Source of the DNA: Spiribacter halobius
GTDB taxonomy: Bacteria > Pseudomonadota > Gammaproteobacteria > Nitrococcales > Nitrococcaceae
Length of the DNA: 64,000 nucleotides
Direction of reading: 5' to 3'
Assembly (NCBI RefSeq): GCF_020883455.1
Contig: NZ_CP086615.1
Coordinates: forward strand, 992,001-1,056,000
Position 1 is the stretch's first letter. Every line of letters starts with the position of its first letter. This document shows, in pieces, positions 1 to 8,573 of this stretch. Position numbers and translations under genes: made by a program. The notes under the pieces are model-generated. The model was given only the letters and a program-made list of their open reading frames with translations. It was not told where the DNA came from and searched no databases.

Positions 1-470
1 GGATGCCCCTCGAGCCAGGCGATGCGCTCGGCCATGGCGCCGCCGCGCAGATCCTCAGCGGCCTCCTCCAGGAGCGCGTGGACGATCATCTCGTCCCGGG
101 AGAGCGCCAGCGTGACCGTGCCCGGGGTCAGGGTGACGGAATTGCCGTAGGTCACCTTCGCCACCGGCGTGTGCAGCGGCACCGGCACCCGCACCACCTG
201 CGGTCGGATGCGCTCCGGGTTCAGCACGCTGCGCGCCACGGCGATGTTGGCCAGCACGATCTGCCACACCAGCCACGCCCAGTAGCCCGGCAGCCGCCAG
301 GAGAACAGCCCCGGGTCGTGCTCGGCGCCGAGCACCTCCATGCGCTCTGCCAGCCAGACCACCAGCGCCACGGACGCCGCCCCGAGCAACAGGATCAAGG
401 GCTTGTAGACCCCGGAGATCCCGAGCCAGAGCAGAGCAAGCAGCAGCGACAGCGTGATGAGGTAACGCAT
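1..470 (-). CDS. mrpE: Na+/H+ antiporter subunit E (MrpE/MnhE), 3' end cut by window edge
   Basis: The reverse strand reads from an ATG at 470 to the window edge without a stop (156 codons). The product begins MRYLITLSLLLALLWLG, a hydrophobic membrane segment, and a second segment follows (YWAWLVWQIVLANIAVA). It then has NSVTLTPGTVTLAL, which matches the conserved NS(I/V)TLTPGT motif of the MrpE family. MrpE is an inner-membrane subunit of the multi-subunit Mrp/Mnh sodium-proton antiporter used for salt and alkali tolerance. The family is about 160 residues long, so nearly the whole gene is present. mrpF and mrpG would be expected beyond the left edge. It is transcribed divergently from the DUF1631 gene across a 193-bp gap. 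Confidence 0.92.
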   Translation of the reverse strand, partial: MRYLITLSLLLALLWLGISGVYKPLILLLGAASVALVVWLAERMEVLGAEHDPGLFSWRLPGYWAWLVWQIVLANIAVARSVLNPERIRPQVVRVPVPLHTPVAKVTYGNSVTLTPGTVTLALSRDEMIVHALLEEAAEDLRGGAMAERIAWLEGH

Positions 471-584
471 AAGCGGCGGAGACTACCAATCCCCCTGCCC
501 GGCGGCCAGAATTGACGACCGGCAGAGTCTGCCACGGTAACCGGCGCGTCTCCAGATTCCGGTCACCGAACGGTCATGGGTCGC

Positions 585-600
585 TGTGATTGGGATCACA
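585..600. promoter_or_regulatory. CRP/Vfr-type operator
   Basis: The sequence TGTGA-TTGGGA-TCACA is a perfect match to the CRP core, TGTGA-N6-TCACA. Its centre lies about 71 bp before the ATG of the DUF1631 gene and about 122 bp before the divergent mrpE start, so it could act on either. The motif match is direct; use by a CRP or Vfr protein is inference. Confidence 0.65.
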
Positions 601-663
601 GTCGTCAGCCCTGGGGTGGTCTACAACTACACAGACTGAGAACTCCCGCACGGAGTAGCGAGC

Positions 664-2886
664 ATGGCACCGTCGGACAACGTCGTTTACCTGGGCGCCG
701 GGCGCAGTCCCCGGGCCGCACTGGAAACGCTCGATGCCCTGCGCGGACTGGCCTCCCGGGAGCTGGAGGGCCTTCTGGGGCGGCTGTTCGAGGAGGTGGA
801 CGACGCCTTCTTCGACCGTGCCGAGCGTGCCGGCAGCGATTCGGAGCAGCAGCGCTACTTCGTGGCCATGCGCCAGGTGCGCCTCGGCCGCCCGCAGATC
901 CAGACGCGATTCCAGGAAGCACTGGACGAGCGCTTCGCGGCGCTGACGCGTGCGCAGGCCGGAGCGGGCCCGGACCCGCAGGACAACGTCATCGAGCTGG
1001 AGCTGATGGACGATACCCGGGTGGAGGAGGGCGTCGCCCGGGACAACGCCAGCAGTCGCGCCCGCGCCCGGGCCAGCCTGCCCCTGGCCCAGCTCTGCCA
1101 GCGACTGGACCACCTGGTCGCCGAGCGCACCGTGGACGAGGAATCCAATCCGCTGGACCCCCGCCAGCTGGCGGAGGCGTTTGGCGAGGGTGTCTCCGCG
1201 CTGGATATCGACATCCAGCCGAAACTCATCCTCTACAAGCTGTTCGAGAAGCAGCTGCTGCAGCACCTGCCCCGGCTCTGCGAACAGGCCAACCGCCAGC
1301 TGGCGGAGGCCGGCGTGCTGCCGGACCTGCGCACCGGGGGCCAGGTCTCCCGCCCCGCTTCCGGCAGCCGTCGTGGCGGCACCGGCGTGACGGCCCCCGC
1401 CACTGGTGACGCTGCCGGCCACGGCGCCGGCAGCTGGGCCGGCGACGCCACCGGCACGGCGCTCCCGGACGAGGATCGCGAACTCCTGGGCGTGCTGCGG
1501 GAGCTGCTCGCCGAGGGCAAGCCGCGGGAGCCGGGAGCCCAGGGCGGCGCGCAGCCGCAGGCGGCCGTGGCCGAGGTCAGCCAGGCGCTCGGCCAGGTTC
1601 AGGGCCAGCTCGGCGGCGCCCCGCGCGCCCTCGATGCCGGCGAGATCCGGGCCGCGCTCGGGCAGGTGCTGAGCGCCGGGCAGGGCATCAATCGCGCGGC
1701 GGACGACACCATCGACATCGTCAGCCTGCTGTTCGACGTCATCCTGGACGATCATCGGCTGAGTCCTTCGGTGAAGGCGCTTATCGCGCGGCTGCAGATC
1801 CCCGTGCTGCGGGTGGCGCTGCAGGATCGCAGCCTGTTTGCCAGCCGCCAGCACCCGGCGCGCCAGCTCATCAACGAGCTCGCCCACGCTGCCGCCGGCT
1901 GGACCGAGCCGGAGGACCCCGAGCGCGACGGGTTCTACACGCGCATGGCCGCCGTGGTGGAACAGGTTGTCGATCACCGGGAGCAGGGTCCGGAGGTGTT
2001 CGCCGAGGCCCTGGCCGGCTTCCGCGATTACCTCGAGCAGGAGCGCGAGCGCGCACGGCTGATCGAGGAGCGCACCCGGCAGGCCGCAGAGGGTCAGGCC
2101 AAGGTCGAGGATGCCCGGGAACGGGTGCAGGCGGCGATCGACCAGCGCCTCTCCGCCGATGCGCCGGACGTGGTGCGCCGGTTGCTGCAGGAGGCCTGGT
2201 ACAAGGTGCTTTTCATCACCGCGGTGAAGGAGGGCACCGAGGGGGAGCTCTGGGCCGAGCGGGTCGCGGTGATGGACCGCCTGGTGTGGAGTGTCGAGCC
2301 GAAGACGGACCCCGCGGCGCGCAAGCGCATGCTCACGGAGATGCCGGGCCTGCTGCACGACCTGCGCGAGGGGCTGAACGCGGTCATGTTCAATCCGCAC
2401 GAGATGGCGCGGCTGTTCCGTGAGCTGGAAGCCGAGCATCTCGACCGCCTGGCGAGCCCCCCGGCGCCCGCGACGCCGACGCCTGCGCCGGAGCGCGTGG
2501 CGGAGCCCGCCGCAGGCTATGGCGACCGCACCGAGCCGCCGGCCGTTACCAGTGACAAGGCGGATGGCGCCGGCGAGCCGATGGACCCGGATCTTGCGGC
2601 CGCACTGGAGCGCCTGCGTGGCGTGGATCTCGGCACCTGGTTCGAGCTGCGCGACGGCGAGGGGCGCGAGCTGCGGGCGAAGCTCTCGGCACGGCTGAAC
2701 CGCGGCAGGCGTTTCATCTTCGTCAACCGTGCCGGCTTCAAGCTCGCCGACCGCGAGGCCGAGCCGCTCGCCGAGGACTATGTCGGCGGCCGCGTGATCA
2801 TCCTCGACGACGACACCCTCTTCGACCGCGCCCTCGAGAGCGTGGTGACCTCCCTCCGCGAGATGCGCGCCGGCCAGGAGCGGTAG
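664..2886 (+). CDS. DUF1631 family protein with PilZ-like C-terminus
   Basis: This 740-residue protein matches the DUF1631 family, sometimes labelled 'thymidine phosphorylase' without support. It is rich in Arg, Glu, Ala and Leu and mostly helical. It has a low-complexity Gly/Ala/Thr linker around residues 235-265, a long charged helical stretch around 455-490, and a Pro/Ala linker around 600-640. The last 75 residues (from WFELRDGEGRELRAKLS to the end) look like a beta-rich PilZ-like fold, consistent with proposed c-di-GMP-linked roles for the family. No membrane segment or signal peptide is visible, so it is probably cytoplasmic. The ATG at 664 was chosen because the family-like sequence starts there; the Shine-Dalgarno is weak. 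A CRP-type site lies upstream. Its exact function is unknown. Confidence 0.85.
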   Translation: MAPSDNVVYLGAGRSPRAALETLDALRGLASRELEGLLGRLFEEVDDAFFDRAERAGSDSEQQRYFVAMRQVRLGRPQIQTRFQEALDERFAALTRAQAGAGPDPQDNVIELELMDDTRVEEGVARDNASSRARARASLPLAQLCQRLDHLVAERTVDEESNPLDPRQLAEAFGEGVSALDIDIQPKLILYKLFEKQLLQHLPRLCEQANRQLAEAGVLPDLRTGGQVSRPASGSRRGGTGVTAPATGDAAGHGAGSWAGDATGTALPDEDRELLGVLRELLAEGKPREPGAQGGAQPQAAVAEVSQALGQVQGQLGGAPRALDAGEIRAALGQVLSAGQGINRAADDTIDIVSLLFDVILDDHRLSPSVKALIARLQIPVLRVALQDRSLFASRQHPARQLINELAHAAAGWTEPEDPERDGFYTRMAAVVEQVVDHREQGPEVFAEALAGFRDYLEQERERARLIEERTRQAAEGQAKVEDARERVQAAIDQRLSADAPDVVRRLLQEAWYKVLFITAVKEGTEGELWAERVAVMDRLVWSVEPKTDPAARKRMLTEMPGLLHDLREGLNAVMFNPHEMARLFRELEAEHLDRLASPPAPATPTPAPERVAEPAAGYGDRTEPPAVTSDKADGAGEPMDPDLAAALERLRGVDLGTWFELRDGEGRELRAKLSARLNRGRRFIFVNRAGFKLADREAEPLAEDYVGGRVIILDDDTLFDRALESVVTSLREMRAGQER

Positions 2887-2925
2887 CCCCGCGCACCCCT
2901 TGCGGTTAATCAGCCGCTGTTTTTC

Positions 2926-3017
2926 AACACAACGACACCACGGACACAACGTTACACAACGCCGGAAAGTTTGATTCCCGACGTGGTGTCTCGTTGTGTC
3001 CGTGGTGTCGTTGTGTT
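2926..3017. repeat. Inverted-repeat element, CACAACGA-word family
   Basis: Two perfect 26-base arms (2926-2951 and 2992-3017) are built of repeated words such as CACAACGA and GGACACAAC and enclose a 40-base spacer. The element lies between the DUF1631 gene and the acyltransferase gene. Related words recur at 32401-32720. There is no ORF in it. It could form a long hairpin, but no T-run follows that would make it a classical terminator. Confidence 0.85.
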
Positions 3018-3087
3018 TAAAGGCGGCGTTAATAAAGGCCATGGCGCTTGAAGCGCAGGCCGGCGTGTGCCGGTAGGGAGGATTTCG

Positions 3088-3942
3088 GTGCTGCGTGCTC
3101 TGCGGGTCGTGACCTTGGTGCTGCTGGTGGTCTTCGGGGGCCTGGGGATCCTGCTGGGGGTCGGGGTCGACCGCTTGCGCGGGCGGGATCCGCTGGCCGG
3201 GGCCGGGCGGTGGGCACAGGCGTTGTGGTGCCGGACGTGCTGCCGGGTCCTTGGCGTGCGGCTGCGCACCACCGGTGAGGGGATCGCCCCCGGCCCCGTG
3301 CTGCTGCTCGCCAACCACATCTCCTGGCTCGACATCATCTGCCTGGCCGCAATGGCCCCGGTGACGTTCCTCAGCAAGTCCGAGGTGCGGGGCTGGCCGA
3401 TCGTGGGCCGCGTGGCGAGCGCGCTCGGCACGGTGTACATCGATCGCGGCCGTGACCGTGCGGCCGAACGCGCCCGGGCGGCCATCGCCGAGAGCCTCGC
3501 CGCCGGCCGGCGATTGGTGCTCTTCGCCGAGGGCACCACCGGGCCTGGTGATACCGTACGACCTTTCCGACCGCGACTGGTGCAGGCGGCGCTGGACGCC
3601 GGCACGCTGGTGCAGCCGGTGACGATCTGTTACCGCAATGCCGCGGGCGGCGCCTGCCGCAGCGTGGCCTTTCTCGACGACCAGGGGCTGCTGGCGAGCG
3701 TCTGGGGCGTGGCCGGGGAGGCCGGGCTGGAGGCCGTGGTGATGCCGCACGCGCCGCTGACGCCGGAGGCCGGGCGCACGGCGGTCACCCGGGAGAGCCA
3801 CCGTCGGGTCAGCGAGGGGCTGAATGCCCTGCTGGACGGCGCCGCACTGTCACAGTCGCGTCATATGTCATTTCCTATAATGCGCCCGGAATCGACAGCA
3901 GGGGACCGTAATGGCTGCGAGCATTCTGATCGTCGAGGATGA
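3088..3942 (+). CDS. PlsC-like 1-acylglycerol-3-phosphate acyltransferase
   Basis: This is a lysophospholipid acyltransferase of the PlsC family, which transfers an acyl chain to lysophosphatidic acid at the inner membrane. It has an N-terminal hydrophobic helix ([16 protein letters not shown]), the catalytic HX4D box in NHISWLD, and a second block in [10 protein letters not shown]. The GTG at 3088 is preferred because AGGGAGGA lies 6 bases upstream; an in-frame GTG at 3067 is the alternative. The reading frame runs 32 bases into phoB. The last 25 or so residues (after SQSRHMSF) are translated from the phoB promoter and Pho box, so the natural C-terminus may have been replaced when the pho genes came to lie here. 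Confidence 0.85.
   Translation: MLRALRVVTLVLLVVFGGLGILLGVGVDRLRGRDPLAGAGRWAQALWCRTCCRVLGVRLRTTGEGIAPGPVLLLANHISWLDIICLAAMAPVTFLSKSEVRGWPIVGRVASALGTVYIDRGRDRAAERARAAIAESLAAGRRLVLFAEGTTGPGDTVRPFRPRLVQAALDAGTLVQPVTICYRNAAGGACRSVAFLDDQGLLASVWGVAGEAGLEAVVMPHAPLTPEAGRTAVTRESHRRVSEGLNALLDGAALSQSRHMSFPIMRPESTAGDRNGCEHSDRRG
3847..3881 (+). promoter_or_regulatory. Pho box and -10 of the phoB promoter
   Basis: CTGTCAC (3847-3853), a 4-base spacer, and GCGTCAT (3858-3864) form the two 7-base half sites of a PhoB box with the usual 11-base period. A consensus TATAAT follows at 3876-3881, 11 bases after the box, so the box takes the place of a -35 element as in known Pho promoters. The phoB ATG is 30 bases further. 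The site lies inside the 3' coding end of the acyltransferase gene and implies autoregulation by PhoB. Confidence 0.8.
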
Positions 3943-4600
3943 GGCGGCGATCCGCGAGATGATCGCCATGGGGCTGATGCGCTCGGGCTTCGATGTCCGC
4001 CATGCCGAGTCCGCCGAGGACGCCGACGCCGCCATTCGGCTGAACCGCCCCGATCTGATGCTGCTGGACTGGATGCTGCCGGGGCAGAGCGGGCTTGACC
4101 TGGCCCGGCGCCTGAAGCGCGAGCCGGCCACCAAGGACATGCCCATCATCATGCTCACCGCCAAGGGCGAGGAGGAGGACAAGGTCCGCGGCCTCGATAC
4201 CGGCGCCGATGATTACATTACCAAGCCCTTCTCCCCGCGCGAGATGATCGCCCGCATCAAGGCCGTGCTGCGGCGGGTGCAGCCCACCAGCGCCGACGAG
4301 CCGGTGGAGGTGGACGGCCTGCGGCTTGACCCGGTGAGCCATCGCGTCAGTGCCGGCGACCGGGGCGTCGATCTCGGGCCGACCGAGTTCCGGCTGCTGC
4401 ACTTCTTCATGACCCATCCCGAGCGGGTGTTCACCCGCACGCAGCTGCTGGACAACGTCTGGGGCACCAACGTCTACGTCGAGGAGCGCACCGTGGACGT
4501 CCACGTGCGCCGCCTGCGCAAGGGGCTGACGCCCACCGGCCACCACGAGCTGGTGCAGACCGTGCGCGGTACCGGCTACCGCTTCTCCGCGCGGCGCTGA
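3911..4600 (+). CDS. phoB: Phosphate regulon response regulator PhoB
   Basis: This 229-residue OmpR/PhoB-type regulator has a receiver domain (residues 1-120; acidic pair E9-D10, phosphoacceptor D53 in [12 protein letters not shown]102-P in ITKPFSP) and a winged-helix DNA-binding domain ([31 protein letters not shown] and the [17 protein letters not shown] recognition region). Length and motifs are typical. When phosphate is scarce, PhoR phosphorylates PhoB, which then binds Pho boxes. Candidate boxes lie upstream of phoB itself, pstS and phnD in this window. It is followed by phoR after 83-86 bp. Confidence 0.97.
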   Translation: MAASILIVEDEAAIREMIAMGLMRSGFDVRHAESAEDADAAIRLNRPDLMLLDWMLPGQSGLDLARRLKREPATKDMPIIMLTAKGEEEDKVRGLDTGADDYITKPFSPREMIARIKAVLRRVQPTSADEPVEVDGLRLDPVSHRVSAGDRGVDLGPTEFRLLHFFMTHPERVFTRTQLLDNVWGTNVYVEERTVDVHVRRLRKGLTPTGHHELVQTVRGTGYRFSARR

Positions 4601-4628
4601 GCGGCCCTCGGGCCGCGTCCGCCGGCCG

Positions 4629-4651
4629 TGAATCGGTGCGATATGCGGGCT
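4629..4651. repeat. Half copy of the 180-bp inverted-repeat element
   Basis: This sequence in the phoB-phoR gap ends in ATATGCGGGCT and resembles the right-hand end of the 180-bp element seen complete at 30402, 51800 and 61681. Only one arm is present here. Confidence 0.6.
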
Positions 4652-4683
4652 AGAATCAGCGCCGCCGGCGAACGCGGAAGGGC

Positions 4684-6021
4684 GTGATGCTCACCACCAG
4701 CCCCTGGCCAAGCTATCTGCTGCGCGTCGCTCTGGGCGCAAGCGCGCTGCTGCTGATCGGCCTGATCAGCGGCCGGCCTCTGCTGGTGTGGCTGGTCGCG
4801 GCACTGGGGGTGCTGGCCTACCACGGCCGTCAGATCGTGCGTCTCGAGCGCTGGCTGCGGCATGGGCGGCGGCTGCGTCCGCCCGAGGCGGGCGGCCTCT
4901 GGGGCGCCATCTACGACAGCCTGTACCGGCTGCAGCGCCGTCACCGCCGGCGCCGCTTCCGGCTCGCCCAGCTGCTTCGCCGCTTTCGCGAGAGCGCCAA
5001 CGCCATGCCCGACGGCACCGTGGTACTGCGCGATACCGGCGAGATGCAGTGGTGGAACGGCGTGGCGAGCCGTTACCTCGGCCTGCAGTGGCCGCGGGAC
5101 CAGGGGCAGCGCATCGCCAATCTGCTGCGGCATCCGGATTTCGCCGAGTTCCTTCAGCGGGGTGACTGGCATCAGGCGGTGAAGGTGCCCTCGCCGGCAG
5201 ACTCGCGCCGCGTGCTGGAGATTCGCATCGTGCCCTACGGCGAGCATCAGCAGCTGCTGCTGGCGCGCGAGGTCACGCGGCTCCACCGGCTCGAAACCAT
5301 GCGCCGCGATTTCGTCGGCAACATCACCCATGAGCTGCGCACCCCGCTGACGGTGCTGCGGGGCATGTCCGAGCAGCTCGGTGACCTCGAGGAGCCCACG
5401 GCGGAAGAGCTGCGCCGGCCACTGCAGCTCATGGACCAGCAGATCGAGCGCATGGGGCGGCTCGTGGACGACCTGCTGCTGCTCTCCCGACTGGAGACGG
5501 CTGCGCCCGATGCCGACCAGGAGCCGGTGGACGTACCCGCCGTGCTGCGCGGACTGCTGGACGAGGCCCGGACCTTGAGCGAGCGCCAGCACCGCTTCTC
5601 GCTGGAGGTGGACGAGTCGCTGCTGGTGGAGGGCGACGAGAACGAGCTGCGCAGCGCGTTCTCGAATCTGCTCACCAATGCCATCAAGTACACCGACCCG
5701 GGCGGGCGGGTCGATGTGCGCTGGTTCGTCGCCAGCGGTGCCGCCTGCCTGACCGTCGCCGACACCGGCCGCGGCATACCGGCGCACCATCTGCCACGGC
5801 TCACCGAGCGCTTCTATCGCGTGGACGGCGGTCGCGCCAGCAGCAATGGCGGCACCGGCCTCGGCCTCGCCATCGTCAAGCATGTCCTCTCCCGGCACGA
5901 CGCCCATCTGGAGGTCACCAGCGAGGTCGGCGTCGGCAGCACCTTCTCCTGCGTGTTCTCGCGCTACCTGCGCCGCGCCGACGGGCACGCCTCCCGGGAA
6001 GTGGCCCGCCGCCCGTCGTGA
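4684..6021 (+). CDS. phoR: Phosphate regulon sensor histidine kinase PhoR
   Basis: This 445-residue membrane histidine kinase has two N-terminal hydrophobic segments (about residues 11-48), a basic linker, a PAS-like region (about 100-200, starting FRESANAMPDGTVVL), a HisKA domain with phosphoacceptor His216 in NITHELRTPL, and an HATPase domain with N box (NLLTNAIKYTD), G1 (DTGRGIP) and G2 (GGTGLGLAIVKHV) motifs. As in other PhoR proteins there is almost no periplasmic domain, so phosphate status is read through the Pst transporter and PhoU. A GTG at 4684 and an ATG at 4687 are both possible, with GGAAGGG just upstream. It is cotranscribed with phoB. Confidence 0.96.
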   Translation: MMLTTSPWPSYLLRVALGASALLLIGLISGRPLLVWLVAALGVLAYHGRQIVRLERWLRHGRRLRPPEAGGLWGAIYDSLYRLQRRHRRRRFRLAQLLRRFRESANAMPDGTVVLRDTGEMQWWNGVASRYLGLQWPRDQGQRIANLLRHPDFAEFLQRGDWHQAVKVPSPADSRRVLEIRIVPYGEHQQLLLAREVTRLHRLETMRRDFVGNITHELRTPLTVLRGMSEQLGDLEEPTAEELRRPLQLMDQQIERMGRLVDDLLLLSRLETAAPDADQEPVDVPAVLRGLLDEARTLSERQHRFSLEVDESLLVEGDENELRSAFSNLLTNAIKYTDPGGRVDVRWFVASGAACLTVADTGRGIPAHHLPRLTERFYRVDGGRASSNGGTGLGLAIVKHVLSRHDAHLEVTSEVGVGSTFSCVFSRYLRRADGHASREVARRPS

Positions 6022-6042
6022 ACCGAACCCTGGGCGATGGAC

Positions 6043-6076
6043 GGGTCATGGAGCTGTCACATTCGTCCTTTAGCCT
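6043..6076 (+). promoter_or_regulatory. Candidate Pho box and -10 of the pstS promoter
   Basis: GGGTCAT (6043-6049), GGAG, then CTGTCAC (6054-6060) gives half sites at 11-base spacing. A possible third half site follows at 6065-6071. A -10-like TAGCCT lies at 6071-6076, 10 bases after the second half site. This is the only promoter-like sequence I see in the 139-bp phoR-pstS gap. Confidence 0.65.
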
Positions 6077-6160
6077 TCGCGGCGAACGTGGCCCGAAAGG
6101 GGGGCCGGGTTCGTAAACCGAGAACGAACTGACGCAATCGACCAACTCAGGAGTTGCCTC

Positions 6161-7174
6161 ATGCAGACCTGGAAGACTTCGGCCATCGCGGTTGCTGCGA
6201 TCGTCGGCATGACTTCGGTGGCCAGCGCCCAGGAGCGCGAGCAGATCCGAATCGTCGGCTCCAGCACCGTGTACCCGTTCGCGAGCTACGTCGTCGAAGA
6301 ATTCGGCGCTACCACCGAGTTCCCCACCCCGGTGATCGAGTCCACCGGTTCCGGCGGCGGCCTGCGCCTGTTCTGCGAGGGTGTGGGCGTGAGCACGCCG
6401 GACATCAGCAACGCCTCGCGGCGCATGAAGCCGAGCGAGTTCGATCGCTGCCAGGAGAACGGTGTCGAAGAGATCACCGAGGCCAAGATCGGCTCCGACG
6501 GCATCGTCATGGCCCAGAGCGTGGACAACGAGCCGGTGGCGCTGACCCGCGAGCAGATCCTCCTCGCGGTGGCTGCGCAGGTGCCGCAGGACGGCGAGCT
6601 CGTCGACAACCCCTACGACAACTGGAACCAGATCGACTCCAGCCTGCCGGACCGCGAGATCGAGATCCTGGGTCCGCCGACCACCTCCGGCACGCGGGAC
6701 GCCTTCGAGGAGCTGGTGATGGAGGCCGCCAGCGAGTCGGCCGGCTACCCTGAGGCGTACAGCGACGTGCGCGCCGACGGCGCCTACGTGGATTCTGGCG
6801 AGAACGACAACCTCATCGTGCAGCGCATCCGCGAGAACACCGACGCCTTCGGCATCTTCGGCTACAGCTTCCTCGAGGAAAACAGCGACACCATCGAGGC
6901 GGCCACCATCGACGGCGTCGAGCCCACGCCGGAGTCCATCTCGGAGGGCGAGTATCCGGTGGCCCGGAGCCTGTGGTTCTACATCAAGAAGGCCCACGAG
7001 GGCGTGGTCCCGGGCATCGACGAGTACGTCAGCCTGTTCATGGACGACCTGATGATCGGCTCCGACGGCCTGCTGCGGGACATCGGCCTGATCGTGCTGC
7101 CCGAGGGCGAGCGCAGCGAGTGGCAGGAGCGCGTGGCGAACCGCGTCAACCTGCAGCGTAGCGACCTCGAGTAG
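6161..7174 (+). CDS. pstS: Phosphate ABC transporter substrate-binding protein PstS
   Basis: This periplasmic phosphate-binding protein has 337 residues with a Sec signal peptide (MQTWKTSAIAVAAIVGMTSV, cleavage after ASA). The mature start IRIVGSSTVYPFA carries the phosphate-binding GSST loop. STGSGGG and TTSGTRDAFEEL supply further anion-binding Ser, Thr and Arg residues typical of the PstS fold. It is very acidic (many Asp and Glu, few Lys), as often seen in periplasmic proteins of halophiles. An AGGAG ribosome-binding site precedes the ATG. It is the first gene of the pstSCAB-phoU run and is preceded by a Pho-box-like sequence. Whether this copy separates phosphate from arsenate unusually well cannot be judged from sequence alone. 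Confidence 0.95.
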   Translation: MQTWKTSAIAVAAIVGMTSVASAQEREQIRIVGSSTVYPFASYVVEEFGATTEFPTPVIESTGSGGGLRLFCEGVGVSTPDISNASRRMKPSEFDRCQENGVEEITEAKIGSDGIVMAQSVDNEPVALTREQILLAVAAQVPQDGELVDNPYDNWNQIDSSLPDREIEILGPPTTSGTRDAFEELVMEAASESAGYPEAYSDVRADGAYVDSGENDNLIVQRIRENTDAFGIFGYSFLEENSDTIEAATIDGVEPTPESISEGEYPVARSLWFYIKKAHEGVVPGIDEYVSLFMDDLMIGSDGLLRDIGLIVLPEGERSEWQERVANRVNLQRSDLE

Positions 7175-7187
7175 GCACAGGTAGGAT

Positions 7188-7255
7188 GCCGGCCACCCGA
7201 ACGGGTGCGCCGGCGGTCACGGAGGAGACCCGACCGGCGCGCCGCCGGTCGGGTC
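7188..7255. terminator. Tandem hairpins between pstS and pstC
   Basis: Two GC-rich hairpins follow pstS. The first is at 7188-7214 (GCCGGC-CACCC, loop GAAC, GGGTG-C-GCCGGC). The second, at 7227-7255, has 13-base perfect arms beginning GACCCGACCGGCG and a 3-base loop. A short T-run (CTGTTTCC) follows. They probably limit read-through, so that the binding protein is made in excess over the membrane components, and may protect the pstS 3' end. Confidence 0.7.
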
Positions 7256-7316
7256 GACTGTTTCCTGGGCGCGGCTGGCAGCCGCGCAGGCGTGAACACG
7301 ATCCCGGAGGCGCATC

Positions 7317-8564
7317 TTGGGCGTAGGCGAGACAATCCTGTTGCTGCTGGGCGGGCTGATCCCGCTCGGCTACGCCGCCTATTACCTGGGCCGGCGCAAG
7401 GCGCTGGTGGCGACGGCGGAAGGCATCCGCATGCATTCGCGGCCGCAGCAGTACGGCTGGTACTCGGTGGTGTCCATGGCCCTGCCGGCCATGGGGGTGG
7501 CCATCGCCGCCTCGCTGCTGAACCTGCTGGGCGTGGTCACGCCGCCGCGGGAGATTGTGCTGCTGATGGCGCTGGTGACGGCCGCCGTCGGCCTGGCCGT
7601 GGGCCTGCGGGTGATCCGTCCGAGCCTGCGGGCGCGCAATATCCTCGACAACCTCATCCGCTGGCTGCTGCTGGGCGCCGCGCTGATCTCCATCATCACC
7701 ACCATCGCCATCGTGCTCTCGGTGATCTTCGAGGCGATGCGCTTCTTCCGCGAGGTCAGCGTCTGGGAGTTCGTCACCGGCACGGTGTGGTCGCCGGGGG
7801 ATTCCTTCCTCGAGGCGGCCGGGCGCGGTGACGAGGTTACCGAGGGCAGCAGCTCCTTCGGTTCGGTGCCGCTGTTCGCCGGCACGTTCATGGTCACCGC
7901 CATCGCCATGGCGGTGGCTCTGCCCATCGGGCTGCTGTCGGCGATCTTCATGTCGGAGTACGCGAGCCCGCGTATCCGCGGCACCGCCAAGCCGCTGCTG
8001 GAGATCCTCGCCGGCATCCCCACCGTGGTCTATGGCTTCTTCGCCGCCATCACGGTGACGCCGGTGGTGGTGGACATCGCCAGCTTCTTCGGGCTCGACG
8101 CCTCCTACAGCAACATTCTCTCGCCGGGCATCGTCATGGGGATCATGATCATCCCCTTCATCTCCTCGCTCTCGGACGATGTCATCAACAGCATCCCGCA
8201 GAGCCTGCGCGAGGGGGCCTATGCCCTCGGCACCACGCGCTCGGAGACGATCCGCCAGGTGGTCCTGCCGGCGGCCCTGCCGGGCGTGATCTCGGCCTTC
8301 CTGCTCGGCGTCTCGCGGGCGCTGGGGGAGACCATGATCGTGGTCATGGCCGCCGGCGTGCGGCCGAACCTTACCTGGAACCCGCTCGAGGACATGACCA
8401 CGGTCACCGTGAACATCGTGTACTCCCTGACCGGGGACCAGGCCTTCGACAGCCCGCAGACGCTGTCCGCCTTTGCCCTCGGGCTGGTGCTGTTCCTCGT
8501 CACCCTGGCGCTGAACCTGGTGTCCACGATACTGGTTCGGCGCTTCAAGCAGCGATACGACTGA
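7317..8564 (+). CDS. pstC: Phosphate ABC transporter permease PstC
   Basis: This 415-residue inner-membrane permease has the binding-protein-dependent transport fold. The EAA loop is visible as LREGAYALGTTRSETIRQVVLPAALPG. Compared with E. coli PstC (about 320 residues) it has an N-terminal extension of about 110 residues with its own hydrophobic segments, as in a known longer PstC subgroup. The start is a TTG at 7317, with GGAGG about 8 bases upstream; no in-frame ATG fits better. PstC and PstA form the channel for phosphate delivered by PstS. It follows pstS after a hairpin region and precedes pstA by 9 bases. Confidence 0.94.
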   Translation: MGVGETILLLLGGLIPLGYAAYYLGRRKALVATAEGIRMHSRPQQYGWYSVVSMALPAMGVAIAASLLNLLGVVTPPREIVLLMALVTAAVGLAVGLRVIRPSLRARNILDNLIRWLLLGAALISIITTIAIVLSVIFEAMRFFREVSVWEFVTGTVWSPGDSFLEAAGRGDEVTEGSSSFGSVPLFAGTFMVTAIAMAVALPIGLLSAIFMSEYASPRIRGTAKPLLEILAGIPTVVYGFFAAITVTPVVVDIASFFGLDASYSNILSPGIVMGIMIIPFISSLSDDVINSIPQSLREGAYALGTTRSETIRQVVLPAALPGVISAFLLGVSRALGETMIVVMAAGVRPNLTWNPLEDMTTVTVNIVYSLTGDQAFDSPQTLSAFALGLVLFLVTLALNLVSTILVRRFKQRYD

Positions 8565-8573
8565 GCGACTGTT

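Noticed and set aside
574-3801. 1075-codon open frame on the reverse strand
   Set aside because: It lies opposite the DUF1631 and acyltransferase genes, is low-complexity His/Arg/Gln/Ala/Gly-rich and matches no family; it is a product of high GC third positions.
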